This document shows, in pieces, positions 46,500 through 58,018 of a stretch of DNA of 64,000 nucleotides. The notes under the pieces are model-generated. The model searched no databases, was not told where the DNA came from, and worked only from the letters and a program-made list of their open reading frames with translations. The stretch's first letter is position 1. Every line of letters begins with the position of its first letter. Source of the DNA: Cocos nucifera (taxonomy: Eukaryota > Streptophyta > Magnoliopsida > Arecales > Arecaceae); contig QRFJ01000780.1 of assembly GCA_006176705.1 (NCBI GenBank), positions 186,001-250,000 on the forward strand, given 5' to 3'. Position numbers and translations under genes: made by a program.

Positions 46500-47640
46500 G
46501 TGGTACTCTACCGGATCACCTTAATGGTGCGGATTCATTAGGCTTCAAATCTGATCTGATCAAATCTAACTTAGGTTCAACAATCTATGTCGGACTTTCT
46601 ACCTGTTGAACTTCATCAAGTTCAATCTTAGAGGCAACAGTTCCTTCACCAAGAAACTTTTTTTCCAAAAAGATTGCCCTAAGACTGACGAACATCTTTT
46701 GTTCATTAGCATGATAGAAATATTATCCTTTGATTTCTTTTGGGTACCCTATGAATGTACACTTATCAGACCTAGGTCTAAGTTTGTCTATAACTAACCA
46801 TTTGACATAAGCCGACCACCCCTAAATCTTAAGGTGTAAAAGTGCTGGCTTATGCCCTGTCCATATCTCATATGGGGTTTTAATTACAGACTTACTTGGA
46901 ATCCTATTTAATACATAACAAGCCGATTTGAGTGCATATCCCCAGAAGGATATCTACAAGCTAGTAAATCCCATCATGGATTGGAGCATGTCTAACAAAG
47001 TCCGATTCCTCCTTTCAGACACACCATTATGCTGTGGTGTTTCAGGAGGAGTCCATTGGGAGAGAATTCTATTCTCTCCTAGATATGTGAGAAACTTACC
47101 AAAAAGGTATTATCCTCCTCAATTAGATCAAAGAGTTTTAATACTCTTTTCAGTTTATTTTTTTTACTTCACTTCGGAATCATTTAAATATTTCAAAAAA
47201 ATCTGACTTATGTTTCATCAGATAGACATATCCATATCTAGATAAATCATCTATGAAAGTGATGAAGTAGACATATCTACCTCTGGCACTTGTGCTCATT
47301 GGTCCACATACATAAGTATGTACTAGACCTAAGAGCTCATTGGCTCTCTCATCTTTTCCAGTAAAAGTTGACTTGGTTATTTTACCAAGAAGATAGGACT
47401 CAAAGGTTGGAAGTGATTCACAATCATTGACTTCGAGGATTTCCTCTTGAGTCAACCTATTTATTCTATTCTTATTTATATGACCTAGCCTACAGTGCCA
47501 TAAGTAGATATCTGATACGCTATCTAATCTAGGATGCTTACTAGTAGAATAGACTACATTAATAGATTGTGATAACATATATACACAATTATTTAATTAT
47601 CCACAAAAAGTAGTAACACCATTCATAATGACATTACAAA
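46500..47640 (-). pseudogene. Element B integrase
   Basis: The piece 47180-47578 holds the pre-integrase zinc region (LWHCRLGHINKNRINRL, ESYLLGK, where the Cys of ESCLLGK is Tyr) and the first part of the core (LLGLVHTYVCGP). The first catalytic Asp of HTD is replaced by Tyr (HTY). Downstream pieces toward 46500 hold the second Asp and Glu regions and the C-terminal linker in other frames. With the first Asp lost, this integrase would be dead even with its frame intact. Confidence 0.84.
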
Positions 47641-47930
47641 CTCATTTTTTTATTGAAATTTCATAATTGTTCATGGCCAAAAAGCCTATAGAAATGATAT
47701 TTAAAAAGAAACTAGGACAAAAATAATAATCACTAAGAACAACGGTATGAGATTCAAATACAAGTTTCAAAATTTCTAAAGCTAGAACTAGAACTGGTCT
47801 TCCATCTCCAACATTTAGGAATCTCTCGCCTTGCTCGAATCTTTTACTGACTTGCAACCCCTGCAACGAATTACAAATATGATAAGGCTATCTGTATCCA
47901 ATACCCAGTCAGTAATATCACAAATTGAGA
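47641..47930 (-). pseudogene. Element B protease region
   Basis: The piece 47642-47866 (MQGLQVSKRF, FLNVGDGRPVLVLALEILKL, FFLNIISIGFLAMNNYEI) is the body of a copia aspartic protease. DWVLDT sits just upstream near 47895-47925 at the active-site position. It is separated from gag and integrase by stops. Confidence 0.75.
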
Positions 47931-48825
47931 AATTGCAAGGAGTTATCATATAAATATCTAGCCTAGCAATAGCTTGCTTCTTTCTCTACCTGTTTGGATC
48001 CCGGGAGGCAATGTACTGAGGATAGTTTCTTTTTCAGTGCCCCAACTTCTTGCAAAAGAAGCATTCAGCTTAACTCTTATTGGGCTTGATCTTCCTGATC
48101 TAGCCCTACACTGATGTCCCAGCCTAAACTTGCACCTTCTTTGTTTTCTTCTTCTTATTCTTCTTTCTTTTCCTAAAGGATCGAGAACCAGTAGACGAAC
48201 CTCCCACTAAGTTTACCGACTCTTTATGGAGCTGGTGATCCTTCTCAAAGTTTTGAAGTAACCCCAGTAAGCCATGGTAGTTTACTTTAGGCTTTATCAT
48301 TCTGTAATGAGTAAGGAAAGGGAGATAGGACTTTGGCAGCGAGTTCAGTATTGCATCTTTTCCAAATTGTTCATATAAGAGAAAGCCGAGTTTGCTCAAG
48401 CGCTCTATCAGCTCGATCATATACAGTACATGATCAGTGATAGAGGCTCCGTCCCTTATTCTGGTGTTGAAGATGGTGCAACTAGTCTTGTGCCTCTCAG
48501 CGTCATCGAGTGTGCTAAAAGAATCCTCCAACACTTGGAGCATTTCATTTGGCTGAGCTATCTCAAACCTGCGACTGAACTCGTCGCTCATCGCAGCCAG
48601 CATAATGCAGCGCACCATGGTTCGATCACTGAGCCACTTTTGATAAGTATCTCTGACTGTTTCATGTGCATTGGTAGCTGGCTCCTCAGGAGCAGGATCC
48701 ATCAGTACATATAGGATCCGTTCATGCTCCAGGACAATCTTCAACTTTCGGTACCAGCTACCAAAGTTGGGTCCCATCAACTTATCATTGTCCAATAATG
48801 ATCGGAGCGATAGGAAAGTGGCCAT
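47931..48825 (-). pseudogene. Element B Gag (UBN2 type)
   Basis: This is the longest open gag in the family. From ATG 48825 (MATFLSLRSLLDNDKLMG) it runs to 48124 through TYQKWLSDRTMVRCIMLAAM, FEIAQPNEMLQVLED and DHVLYMIELIERL to a basic tail (FRKRKKNKKKK). The frame is also open upstream to 48897, but that stretch is leader. The knuckle (about 48020-48065) follows in another frame as CFFCKKLGH, stop, KRNY, again with Tyr for the last Cys. It would have formed the particle and bound RNA. Confidence 0.88.
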
Positions 48826-50376
48826 GTCTGCATAAAGAAAAACCAAAACATAATTAGTAATTGATTTATTAAACCTAAAGATTTGGACTTTAATCAAAAG
48901 GCTTCTCCCACTATTTTATTCGAATTGATAGCCTCTACCTCCAATTCGAGTAATTATCCTAATTCCTTAGTGGATATTAGAATCTATGTAGACTGTACAT
49001 GAGCCCAACTTTGGTTGACCCACCCATGTACATCTAAGGGTAGGTTCATAATCAATTATTTCTCCAAATAATTTTCAGTAATTAAATTTTGCCTCAGGCC
49101 CTAATCGATTGGCTTTGGTCTTCTCAGAAAAAGGTCCAGTTAGGTCCAACCATTAACATGACCATACTTAGCCCATCCAACCAATGAATGATCAGGCCCA
49201 ACTTTAGTTGGCCTACCTGATTATCATTTAGAAAGATGTATCCAAGAAATCATATAATGAATGATAATTCCATCAATCGATAAGCACCAGGCCATTGGGC
49301 CTCCAATGATTATCCAATTGATGGACCCATTATCATCCACTTTAATGGGAGGCTATGATCCAGTTATCATATAACTATTTTATTTTAGAGACCTAATAAT
49401 TTTAGAGGATTTAATTTATAGAAGTGAGTAGGTCAGATTAACTAGTTTGTCATGATCCTTCCACTAACTTCACCAAGTCAGCTTAAGCGAGACCATTAAT
49501 AGGCTGGTGTAGGAGCACCTAAATCAGTCGAACTAATTTACCTAGCTGACATGGGTCAGCTCGAATAGTTAAGCAATCTGATCAAAATATAATCTTACCA
49601 AGTGGCTAGGTAAGTTCGATTAGTGGAAGGGTCTGCCAGGCTTGCCTTAGACACCATCAAAAATGGTCAGGTAAGCGGGCTGCCAATTAAAAACCACTGA
49701 TTTGGTTTATCTTAGATATCAAATGATTTAATTAGTTTTAATTAGATCAACCTAATAGTTTGTGCTAGACCGCATAGCCAAGATCAAGTCCATCTTAGGT
49801 CTTGTTAAAGACATGGGCTTGACCAACTACAACTATTGCAATTGATCTAGAGAATCCTTGACCTAATCTAAGACAACAATTGATTAGATTTAGTCAATTC
49901 TCTAATTAAATACATTCTTTAATCTAACCTTAGGTCTAATCCAATTAATGGACCTAATCTCCACTAACCCATTAACTCAATGTGTTATGATTCGTGTCAT
50001 AGGATCTTCAATTTACAATCCTAGAACCTAATCAAACAACTTCTTAATTCTTAATTAAGTTTTGGGCTGAGGGTTGGGGTTTAGCTTTTCAAAAATAGTT
50101 TTCATATTTATAAAATATTTTTACAACATGATTCTATCAATCAAGTTGCATGTTTGATTCATAATCAATATACAAGTAACATAAACAAGCATCTACTTTA
50201 GATCTAATCTAAATAGGTTCATATAATTGAAATAGTTTCAATAATAATCAATCATGAATCTTCTTAGATCAAATCTAACATATTTATGAAGATTAAAATT
50301 ATATTAAAATATTTTTAATCAGATCATAAAATCTCTTAGATCTAATCTAAAATTTTATGATCAATATTTTAGATCA

Positions 50377-50448
50377 GCACGTACTAGGATAACATATTCA
50401 CTGTAAGGAGTAAACCTTACAACAGGACAACCTTATGGCAATCCGTGC
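50377..50448 (-). repeat. 72-bp leader stem-loop unit 1 of B
   Basis: The ends GCACGTACT and AATCCGTGC pair at 7 of 9 positions. The central hairpin CTGTAAG / CTTACAA has one outer mismatch. Confidence 0.75.
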
Positions 50449-50550
50449 AATCTAAAATATTTTATTTTTAAATCTAAAACTATTTTAAATCTATTAAATT
50501 ATAAATAAAATTAGATCAAATCTAATAAATTTATGATTACAGTCAGATCA

Positions 50551-50622
50551 TCACGAACTATGACAATCTTTTCACTGTAAGAGGTAAACCTTACAGCAGG
50601 ATAACCTTATGACAGTTCATGA
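50551..50622 (-). repeat. 72-bp leader stem-loop unit 2 of B
   Basis: The ends TCACGAACT and AGTTCATGA pair at 8 of 9 positions, with the outermost T-A pair as in unit 2 of A. The central hairpin CTGTAAG / CTTACAG is perfect. The spacing from unit 1 is 174 bp, as in A. Confidence 0.75.
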
Positions 50623-50734
50623 GATCTAAATTTTTTTTTATTTTTTTAATTTTAGATTTAATAATTAAATTATAAATTAGACCTAATCTAAGAAATAATC
50701 TAAACATACATAAAAATTATGTAATAATAACCTT

Positions 50735-50746
50735 GCTCTGATACCA
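50735..50746 (-). promoter_or_regulatory. Primer binding site of B (initiator tRNA-Met)
   Basis: The minus strand reads TGGTATCAGAGC, two bases from the 5' LTR. Confidence 0.88.
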
Positions 50747-50748
50747 AT

Positions 50749-53124
50749 TAAAGGTTCTTGATCAAGACATGATATTAAATCAAAAATTAAAATTAAATAA
50801 GAAAGTAAAAGATTGATCAAATCAACCTAGATCTATACTACATCAAATGCAGATATGAAGTTTATAGATCATATCTATTACCTGAGCAAGTTAGATATTC
50901 TAACTTGCTGATCCGGGCTTGAGGATGATGTCATGAGCTGCACATGTGTTCGAGCTCTAGGAGTCATCCACACGAGCCTACGATCTTTGATCTAAAGTTC
51001 GATGCAGAAAATCAGCACAGCATGCTAGTACTGTACTGATCCTTCTTCGATGATCGATCCGATGCTTTCTTCTTCAAAATTTGGACTCTCTAAAATATGA
51101 GAAGGAAGATGAGAGTTTACTGATCTAAAATTCTCTCAGAAAAAACTCAAAAAAAAGAGAAAAGATTGAAAATAAAATAGCCCTAGAAAAAGATCCTCTT
51201 CTTCTTCTCTTTTCTCTCACCTAGACACCTAGTTTGATGCCTATGGAACCTTCACGCCTAAGGACCCTCTTCCTCTGATTTTTGCACACCCCAAATCTCT
51301 CCCAAAGCTCTATATTTCATAAAAAAAAATTAGAACAAAATTCATCCAAAAAATAGAGAAAAAGAAGAGTTCAAGTTATATCAAAATTCTAGACTAGGAA
51401 TGTCCAAACATGGAAGGTTATTGGGGCGCCCAACTCTTGGGTGCCTCCTCCACAATTATTGGCGTGGACCAGTAAGGGAGGGTGCATAAAAAAGGAGATT
51501 ATTTTTATGGAATAAGAGAAAAATTAATTAAAAGAAGGGGCGGCACTCAAGGGAAGGTGTTTTGGTCAACAAGAATTCTATCTCATAGAATCCTAAGCAA
51601 AGCTAACTCCTCTTTTGACTTAGTCTTCCAACAAAATGCCTTATAAGAAAAGGAGGAGAGAAAGAGGGTGTAAAAAGCCATGGGAGTGAAGAATTTTCAT
51701 GTAAGAAACAAAATAAAAAAAGGCATGGGGTGTGAGGATTAAGTGGCGCAAGTGATAGGGAGTCCTAGTCACACTAGGACTCCTATTTTGACTTGGTCAA
51801 ACAAGATCTTTTAACCAAATAAAATCAAGATTAAACCAATCCAATTAAATAAGACTCTAACCTATTTAAGAACTTAATTAAATTAGATTAAATTATATTT
51901 AATTTTAATTTATTTTTAATTAAATTAGAAAATTAGGTTAATCTGAATCCTAGTTAGACTAGGACTAGTTCTTCCTTGCACTTGGCTTATCCAATAAACT
52001 AATTGGACTTGATCCAATCAAGCCCAAACTAAATTTAATTAAATTATATTTAATTAAATTTAATCTCAGCCTATTGGCTTAATCAAATTAAGCTAATTAG
52101 CAATTCAATTGCTAATCGATCCTTCTGCAATACTTGCACTAGGTTAAACATCAATCGTATTGATTGTTTAACCCTAGAATGATTCTTAATCATTGATCAA
52201 CCATCCAATCAGATCATAAGCTCTAATGTGTGTGATCTGATAGGTCTGAACCTAAGTCGGTAGCATAGAAATAAATTTTTATACCAATCGAAGTGACCAT
52301 CTAGCAATGATACCCAATAGTCGGATAAGTCGAAGGTGTAGAACACCATCCTTAGAATCCATATGGATATAGTTTTCATATAATTCATCCCCTTGACCAT
52401 AATGCTCGTAGGACACCTCAGAGTTCAACTATTAACTCTGATCAGGTTATCCACATTGTATTTTAAAATATCAAATCCATCAGATGGATTATCCTAGCCA
52501 AGGTTTTGCTATATCGAAATACAGTGATACATTCTTCTCTAACTCTTGGAGTGGTCAATTCTATCTTGATCATACTCTGACTTCGTAAGTACTTGACTAT
52601 GCCCAGAAGCCTTCCATTGCTGAATTAAAAATTCAGTTAGTCCGATACTAAAGCATAGTGAGTTGCTTGCAAGTCACTGAGGTGATCTCAGATCTAAGAG
52701 ATCTTATACTTATATTCTATCAGAAACATTCTCGACAGTAGAATGCTCTAGAGTTGGTCACGTTCAATGATGATGTACCCATACATCTCACCTGTATGCC
52801 TTACCAATGTCTCTACACTCTTTGGTTAAGAAGACAACCAACCTATATGGCATATAGCGATCTATGCTCGATAGAAGCTGTTGTCCTAATTAACAGCCTA
52901 TCATTTGATCGTGAACCCATTTAAGGATTAATCGATAAATCCTCTCTTTATCGAAACTAAATAGTCCTAAGAACTTCATCATAATAATGGAGTTCATTAG
53001 AAGATGTAAACTTATGATAAAAAAGATGCTAAAATATTTTTATTAATTAATAAATTAACTATAATTATAAAATAGCTCAACTATCAACAAGCTGACGATT
53101 GACTTTGGGACATAATTTCCAACA
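50749..53124 (-). repeat. Element B 5' LTR (internal deletion)
   Basis: It starts taaaggttc (TG decayed to TA) and then jumps to gatcaagacatgatatt. It lacks about 121 bp present in all other LTRs of the family at the PBS-proximal end. The rest aligns to 42347-44843. The hairpin is at 51759-51783. Confidence 0.88.
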
Positions 53125-53850
53125 TGACGAGATGCCAGCTACTATGGAGGTGAAGGATTGGAAGCAGATCTAGATGCAGGCAGTGAGCATGATCCGCTTA
53201 TACCTAGCGGATGATGTAGTGATCCATGTACTTGGCGAGACTTTTCCGACGGTGTTGTGGTCGAAGCTCGAGGAGTTGTACATGATAAAATCAGTTACCA
53301 ACATGCTATTTCTTTGGAGGCGTTCTATCAACTATAGATGGATAAAGATCAGAGCATACAAAAGTATCTATCCAACTTTTAGAAGATCCTCATCGACCTC
53401 TTTAGCATTGACAAAAAAGTTAAGGAGAAGATCAGGGCGTTGGTCTTACTAGCATCGCTCCTCCTTCATATGAGTCTTTGGTGACTGCTCTTTTAATAGA
53501 AAAGAGCACCATAAAGATGAATGAGGTCACTGTAGCGATATTCTAGAATGAGGTTCTCAGGAAGGAGAACCCAGCTTCGAGTTTAGATAGCGGTAGCTCA
53601 GCTTTGGTGATTTTTGGAGGAGCAGGAGACAATAGATGGAATGATAGAGGATCACGAGGAGGATGATCCAAGTCCAAGATGAAGGACCAAAGCAAGATCA
53701 GATGCTACAGGTGCGATGAGTTGGGGCATCGAGTCAATGATTGCCCACAACTCAAGGATCGGGCGAGGGCTACTATAGCGACGGCCAATAGCGAGTCAGA
53801 GGATGATGTCCTGAAGATATTTGATAAGGTATCTACTTCTTTTCAGTAGT
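53125..53850 (+). pseudogene. Element C Gag, continuation with intact zinc knuckle
   Basis: This continues from 42346: DEMPATMEVKDWKQ, then a stop, then SMIRLYLADDVVIHVL and LWSKLEELYM. After a frame change come YLSNF and IDKKVKEKIRALVL, and then a knuckle CYRCDELGHRVNDC near 53700-53745. Of the CCHC knuckles seen in this window, it is the only one with all four zinc ligands. Stops and frameshifts break the gag, but its overall design is a standard UBN2 copia gag. Confidence 0.83.
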
Positions 53851-54425
53851 GGATTTTAGATTCTGCATGCACATATCATGTTTATTGCAAAGAGGAGTAG
53901 TTTGACTTCCTAAAGAGCAATGAGGGCACTGTTTATCTATCGGATAGATCGAGCTGTGCGATCAAAGGCATCGGGATGGTCAGTTTGAGGATACATGATG
54001 GTGCAGTGAGGAGATTGGGAAAGGTCCGATACATACCCAATTTCAGGCAAAGTCTTATCTCATTGAGTAGATTGGATTCAAATGGCTACAGGTAGATAGC
54101 TGGTGATAGAATCCTAAAGGTCATGCACGGCGATTGGATGATATTGAAGGAAAAGAAGAAGATGAGAGGATATTACTATCTAGCAGAAAGCCCAGTGCAA
54201 GGTGGAGCTTCAGGAGCTAGAGGGAGCCCAGTACGAGATGGAGTTCCAAGTGGAGGTGGATCGAAAATGAGATGGGAGACTCGGAAGAATGAGAGATGAC
54301 ATCGTAGAGTGAAGTTTCTATTATTGCAGAAGAATTCTCCGGGCAGATCTTTGATCAGAATGGACATAGCCCATGATGGAGGTGGGATCGAGCGATCTGG
54401 CTTGACTCCCATGTTTGCCCATCCA
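53851..54425 (+). pseudogene. Element C protease and terminal segment
   Basis: WILDSACTYHV (just after 53850) is the protease active site, with Ala in place of the usual Gly in DSG. The body continues with CAIKGIGMVSLR, KVRYIPNF and SLISLSRLDS, the normal end of a copia protease. It is then followed not by integrase but by a short Gly/Arg/Ser-rich stretch and the 3' LTR. Two or three stops are present. This is where C departs from autonomous copia elements. Confidence 0.8.
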
Positions 54426-54500
54426 TGATCAGCAAGTGTGCCTCAGGACATGGAGGCGAGATGGATCACAAGCTCTCAAAGTAGGTGGTGATCGAATATC

Positions 54501-54516
54501 AAGTTTAGATGGAGAT
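54501..54516 (+). promoter_or_regulatory. Polypurine tract of C
   Basis: The sequence aagtttagatggagat directly precedes TGTTAG of the 3' LTR. Confidence 0.7.
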
Positions 54517-55367
54517 TGTTAGAATTTGACACCTTAAATTTGATCCATAATAGAGGAGAATCAGTATCAGCAAGCAGTCAAGTTGACTCGGATACGGGGT
54601 CGAGTTGGCTTGGGCTGAGATCGAGTCGGCTCAAACCACAATCGAGTCGACCCTCTCTAGTAGATAGAAAGCAAGCGTTCAGATGAAATGCTGTCGAGCC
54701 AGCTCGACCCCTGACCAAGCCAGCTCAATAGAGATGAATAGAATAGGATGAGATTTTCTGTTTGGACTCGGATTGTGATTAATCCAAAAGATCTATGGGA
54801 GATGCAAGTGGACCACAAAATCCAATGGCCATGGAGGGTTGCAATCATAATCTAAAGATTGAAAAATATTCTAAGACTCCATCAAAGTCATGTTCGACTC
54901 ATATTAAGAGAAAGAGCCCTGTTAGGACTTCTGTGAACTGCTGAGAAGAGGATTCTCATCCTATTTAAAGGGTTAAGGTGCTGTGGAGTATGACGCATAT
55001 GGCATGAGAGGCACGTAGAGAGGCTCAGGCAGCCACCGAGAGGAGCTTAGCAGAGCACCAAGTACATGTAGCCCGTGAGAGAGAAGCAACAAGCGCATAG
55101 CATTCGACGAGGAGGCTGTGAGGGTAGAGCATCTTATAGCTTCTAAGGGTCTCCTTGGGATTCTAAGAGAGCTTTTATGTGGATAGCTTTTAGTTGAGAG
55201 AGATTTATATATGATGAGTTGAGAGTAATGTTCTCCTCTTGTACCTTTTTTTTTTTCATAGTGAAGCTTTGCATGCTCCATGGAGGCAAGCCTTTGGGCT
55301 AATCCACGTATTTGATTATTTTCTTATTTTATTTTTTTCTTCTTCTTGTCGCAATAATTTGATACTA
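54517..55367 (+). repeat. Element C 3' LTR
   Basis: The LTR is 851 bp, starting tgttagaatttgac and ending gatacta. It lacks the hairpin array of the 5' LTR and is uninterrupted at the site where D entered the other copy. Confidence 0.88.
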
Positions 55368-55370
55368 TAT

Positions 55371-56273
55371 AAATAGATAAATTGCAAGGAGTTATCATAT
55401 AAATATCTTTCCTAGCAACAACTTCCTTCTTTCTCGACCTGTTTGGGTCTAGGAAGGCAATGTACCGAGAATAGTTCATCTTCCAGTGCCTTTGCTTCTT
55501 GCAGATGAAGCATTCAGCTTGACTCTTATTGACTTTTACTTTCTTGGTCTAGCCCTGCATAAATGTCCCTGTCTAAACTTGCACCTTCTTACTCTTCTTC
55601 TTTTTATTCTTCTTTTCTTTCTTAAAGGATCGAGAATCAGAAGAAGATCCTCCCACTGAGTTCACCGACTCCTTATGGAGTTGGTGATCCTTCTCAAAGT
55701 TTTGAAGTATCCTAGTAACCTATGGTAGATTACTTCAAACTTTGTCATTCTATAATGAGTAACGAATGGGAGAAAAGATTTGGGTAATGAGTTTAAAATT
55801 GCATCTTTTCCTAGCTGCTCATGCAAGAAAAAATCGAGCTTGCTCAAATGCTCCATCAACTCGATCATGTACAGTACATGATCAGTGATAGAAGCTCCAT
55901 CTCTTATCCTGACATTGAAGATGGCACCACTAGCCTTGTGCCTCTCAACATTATTGGGTGCGCCAAAAGACTCATTCAACACTTGAATCATGTCTTCTGA
56001 CTGAGCAAACTCGAATCTATGACTAAACTTATCGCTCATGGCTGCCAGCATGATACAACGTACCATAGTTCGATCATTAAGCCACTTCTAATATGTGTCT
56101 TTGACTATTCCATGTGCATTGGATGCTGGCTCCTCAGGTGCTGGATCTATCAGCAAGTACAAAATCCGTTCATGTTGTAGAATAATCTTCAACTTATGGT
56201 ACTAGTTATCAAAGTTGGGTCCCACTAGCTTATCTTTGTGTAACAATGATCAAAATGAAAGAAAAGTGGCCAT
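55371..56273 (-). pseudogene. Element E Gag, right of C
   Basis: This is the gag from ATG 56273 leftward. The piece 55662-56066 reads MVRCIMLAAMSDKFSHRFEF, DHVLYMIELMEHLSKL and GKDAILNSLPKSFLPF, followed in other frames by the knuckle CFICKKQRHWKMNY (last Cys is Tyr). Bases 55371-55839 repeat the sequence at 32464-32932, so the gag C-terminus is present on both sides of C. Frameshifts near 56070-56110 separate the N-terminus. Confidence 0.84.
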
Positions 56274-58003
56274 ATCTGCACAAAAAAAAATTAAAATCTA
56301 ATTAGTAATTGATTCGTTAAACCTAAGGATTTGGACTTTAATCAAAAGTTTCTTCCACTATTTTATTTGAATTGGTAGCCTGTACCTCCAATTTGAGGAA
56401 TTACCCTAATTTCTTAATGGATACTAGAATTCACATAGACTACACACAAGTCCAACTTTGGTTGGTCAACCCATATACATCTAAGGGTAGGTTTATAATT
56501 AATTATTTCTCTAAATAATTTTTAGTAATTTAATTTTGTCCTAGTCCCTAATCGATAGGATTTGGCCTTCACTAAAAAGGTCTGATTAGGTCCAACCATT
56601 AACATGACTATACTTGATCCATCTAACCAATAAATAATTAAGCCTAACTTTGGTTGGTCAATCTAACCACCATTTAAAGAGATGCGGTTAAGAAATCATA
56701 TTATGAATGATAATTTTATTAGCCGATAAGAACCAGGTCTTTGGACCTCCAATGATTATCTAACTAATGGACTCATTATCATCCACTTAATAAGAGGCTA
56801 TGATCTAGTTATCACCATAACTATTTCATTTTTAAGAATCTAATAATTTTAAAAAATTTAATTAATTGATTTTAACAAAGAGAGAAGAGAACCAGCCAAT
56901 TTTGATCCTTCCACTGACTTCACCAAGTCAGATCATAAAGGATCTAATTAAAGCTAGCATTTGGAGCACCTAAATTAGTCACACTTATTTACCTAATTGA
57001 CATGGGTGAGCCCAAGTCACCAATTAATCTAATCAAAACTTAATTCATCAGGATCGCCAAGTAAGTAAGATCAGTGGAAGGGATATGTCATTAACTCATC
57101 AAAGATCGGAATCAGTGCGAGTAGCTCTCAATAAAAAATCACTGATCTGGACTACCAAACTTACCTTAGACACCATCCAGTTCATTAGTTTTAATTAGAT
57201 CAACCTAGCAATTTTGAGTTCGACTGTGTAGCCATAAATCAAGTCCATTTGGTCCTCATTAAAAGCATGGACTTGACCAACTACAACTATTATAATTAAG
57301 TCTAAAGAGTCCTTGACTTAATCTAATTTAAGATTTGATTAGATTCGACCAATTACTCTAATTTAGTCCATTCTTTAACTAACCTTAGTTCTAATCTAAT
57401 TAATGGACCTAATTCATCTAATCCAATAATTCAATTTTATGATCAATGACTTAGGATCTTTAATTCATAATTCTAGAGCCTAATTCATCATACTTAATTC
57501 TTAATTAAGTTTTGGGCTAAGAGTTGGGATTTGGCATTTCGAAAATGATTTTCATGTTTATAAAATATTTTTACAACATGGTTCTACCAACCAATTGCAT
57601 ATTTGATTCATAATCAATATACAATTAAATAAACCATGAGGCTACTTTTAGAACCTAACACATTTATGCTCATGTAATTGAAACAGTTTCAATTCAATCA
57701 ATCATATATTAATTTAGATCAAATCTAACACATTTATGCTAATAAAAAAATTAGATTAAAATATTTTTAATTAGATCATAAAATTTTTTAGATTTAATCT
57801 AAAATTTTATGATCATGGTTTTAGATTTGCACGTACTAGGATAACCTTTCCGCTGTAAAAGGTAAACCTTACAGTAGGATAACCTTATAGTAGTTCGTGC
57901 AATCTAAAATAATTTTTAATTTTAGATTTAAAAATTAAAATATAATTTAGATCAGATCTAAATTATCATTCTAAACATGTATAAAATCATGTAAAAATAA
58001 CAT
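56274..58003 (-). other. Element E untranslated 5' leader
   Basis: About 1.7 kb of noncoding sequence, related to the leaders of A and B but with one 72-bp stem-loop unit instead of two. Confidence 0.72.
57829..57900 (-). repeat. 72-bp leader stem-loop unit of E
   Basis: The ends GCACGTACT and AGTTCGTGC pair at 8 of 9 positions, exactly as in unit 1 of A. The central hairpin CTGTAAA / CTTACAG has one inner mismatch. Confidence 0.75.
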
Positions 58004-58016
58004 GGCTCTGATACCA
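58004..58016 (-). promoter_or_regulatory. Primer binding site of E (initiator tRNA-Met)
   Basis: The minus strand reads TGGTATCAGAGCC, two bases from the 5' LTR. Confidence 0.88.
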
Positions 58017-58018
58017 CT

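Larger units (their letters stand above)
48826..50734 (-). other. Element B untranslated 5' leader
   Basis: About 1.9 kb of noncoding sequence aligns with 6533-8429 of A along its length. It carries both 72-bp stem-loop units near the PBS. Confidence 0.75.
42347..53124 (-). mobile_element. Element B: full-length copia retrotransposon, sister of A
   Basis: The element is 10.8 kb on the minus strand. Its 3' LTR is 42347-44843 (2497 bp, the same length as in A) and its 5' LTR is 50749-53124 (2376 bp, with a deletion of about 121 bp near the PBS side). The PBS is at 50735-50746. Domain order and sequence match A closely. It lies in the gag of C, and removing it rejoins the two gag halves. A candidate duplication, catga, occurs at 42345-42349 and 53123-53127, but it overlaps terminal LTR bases, so the exact edges are uncertain by a few bases. 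Confidence 0.9.
32933..55367 (+). mobile_element. Element C: gag-protease-only copia element
   Basis: The element is on the + strand. Its 5' LTR is 32933-34238 plus 41985-42111, interrupted by D; the 3' LTR is 54517-55367. The LTR is about 850 bp without the 576-bp array in the left copy. The internal region, once B is removed, is only about 1.6 kb: a PBS-like site, gag with an intact CCHC knuckle, and a protease motif, followed directly by the 3' LTR. No integrase, RT or RNase H is present, so C was non-autonomous. It lies in the gag of E, but its flanks do not form a short duplication. Confidence 0.82.

Noticed and set aside
42345..53127. catga as a firm 5-bp duplication for element B
   Set aside because: The repeat overlaps the terminal bases of the LTRs, and neither LTR end of B is intact enough to fix the edge. 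It is recorded only as a candidate.
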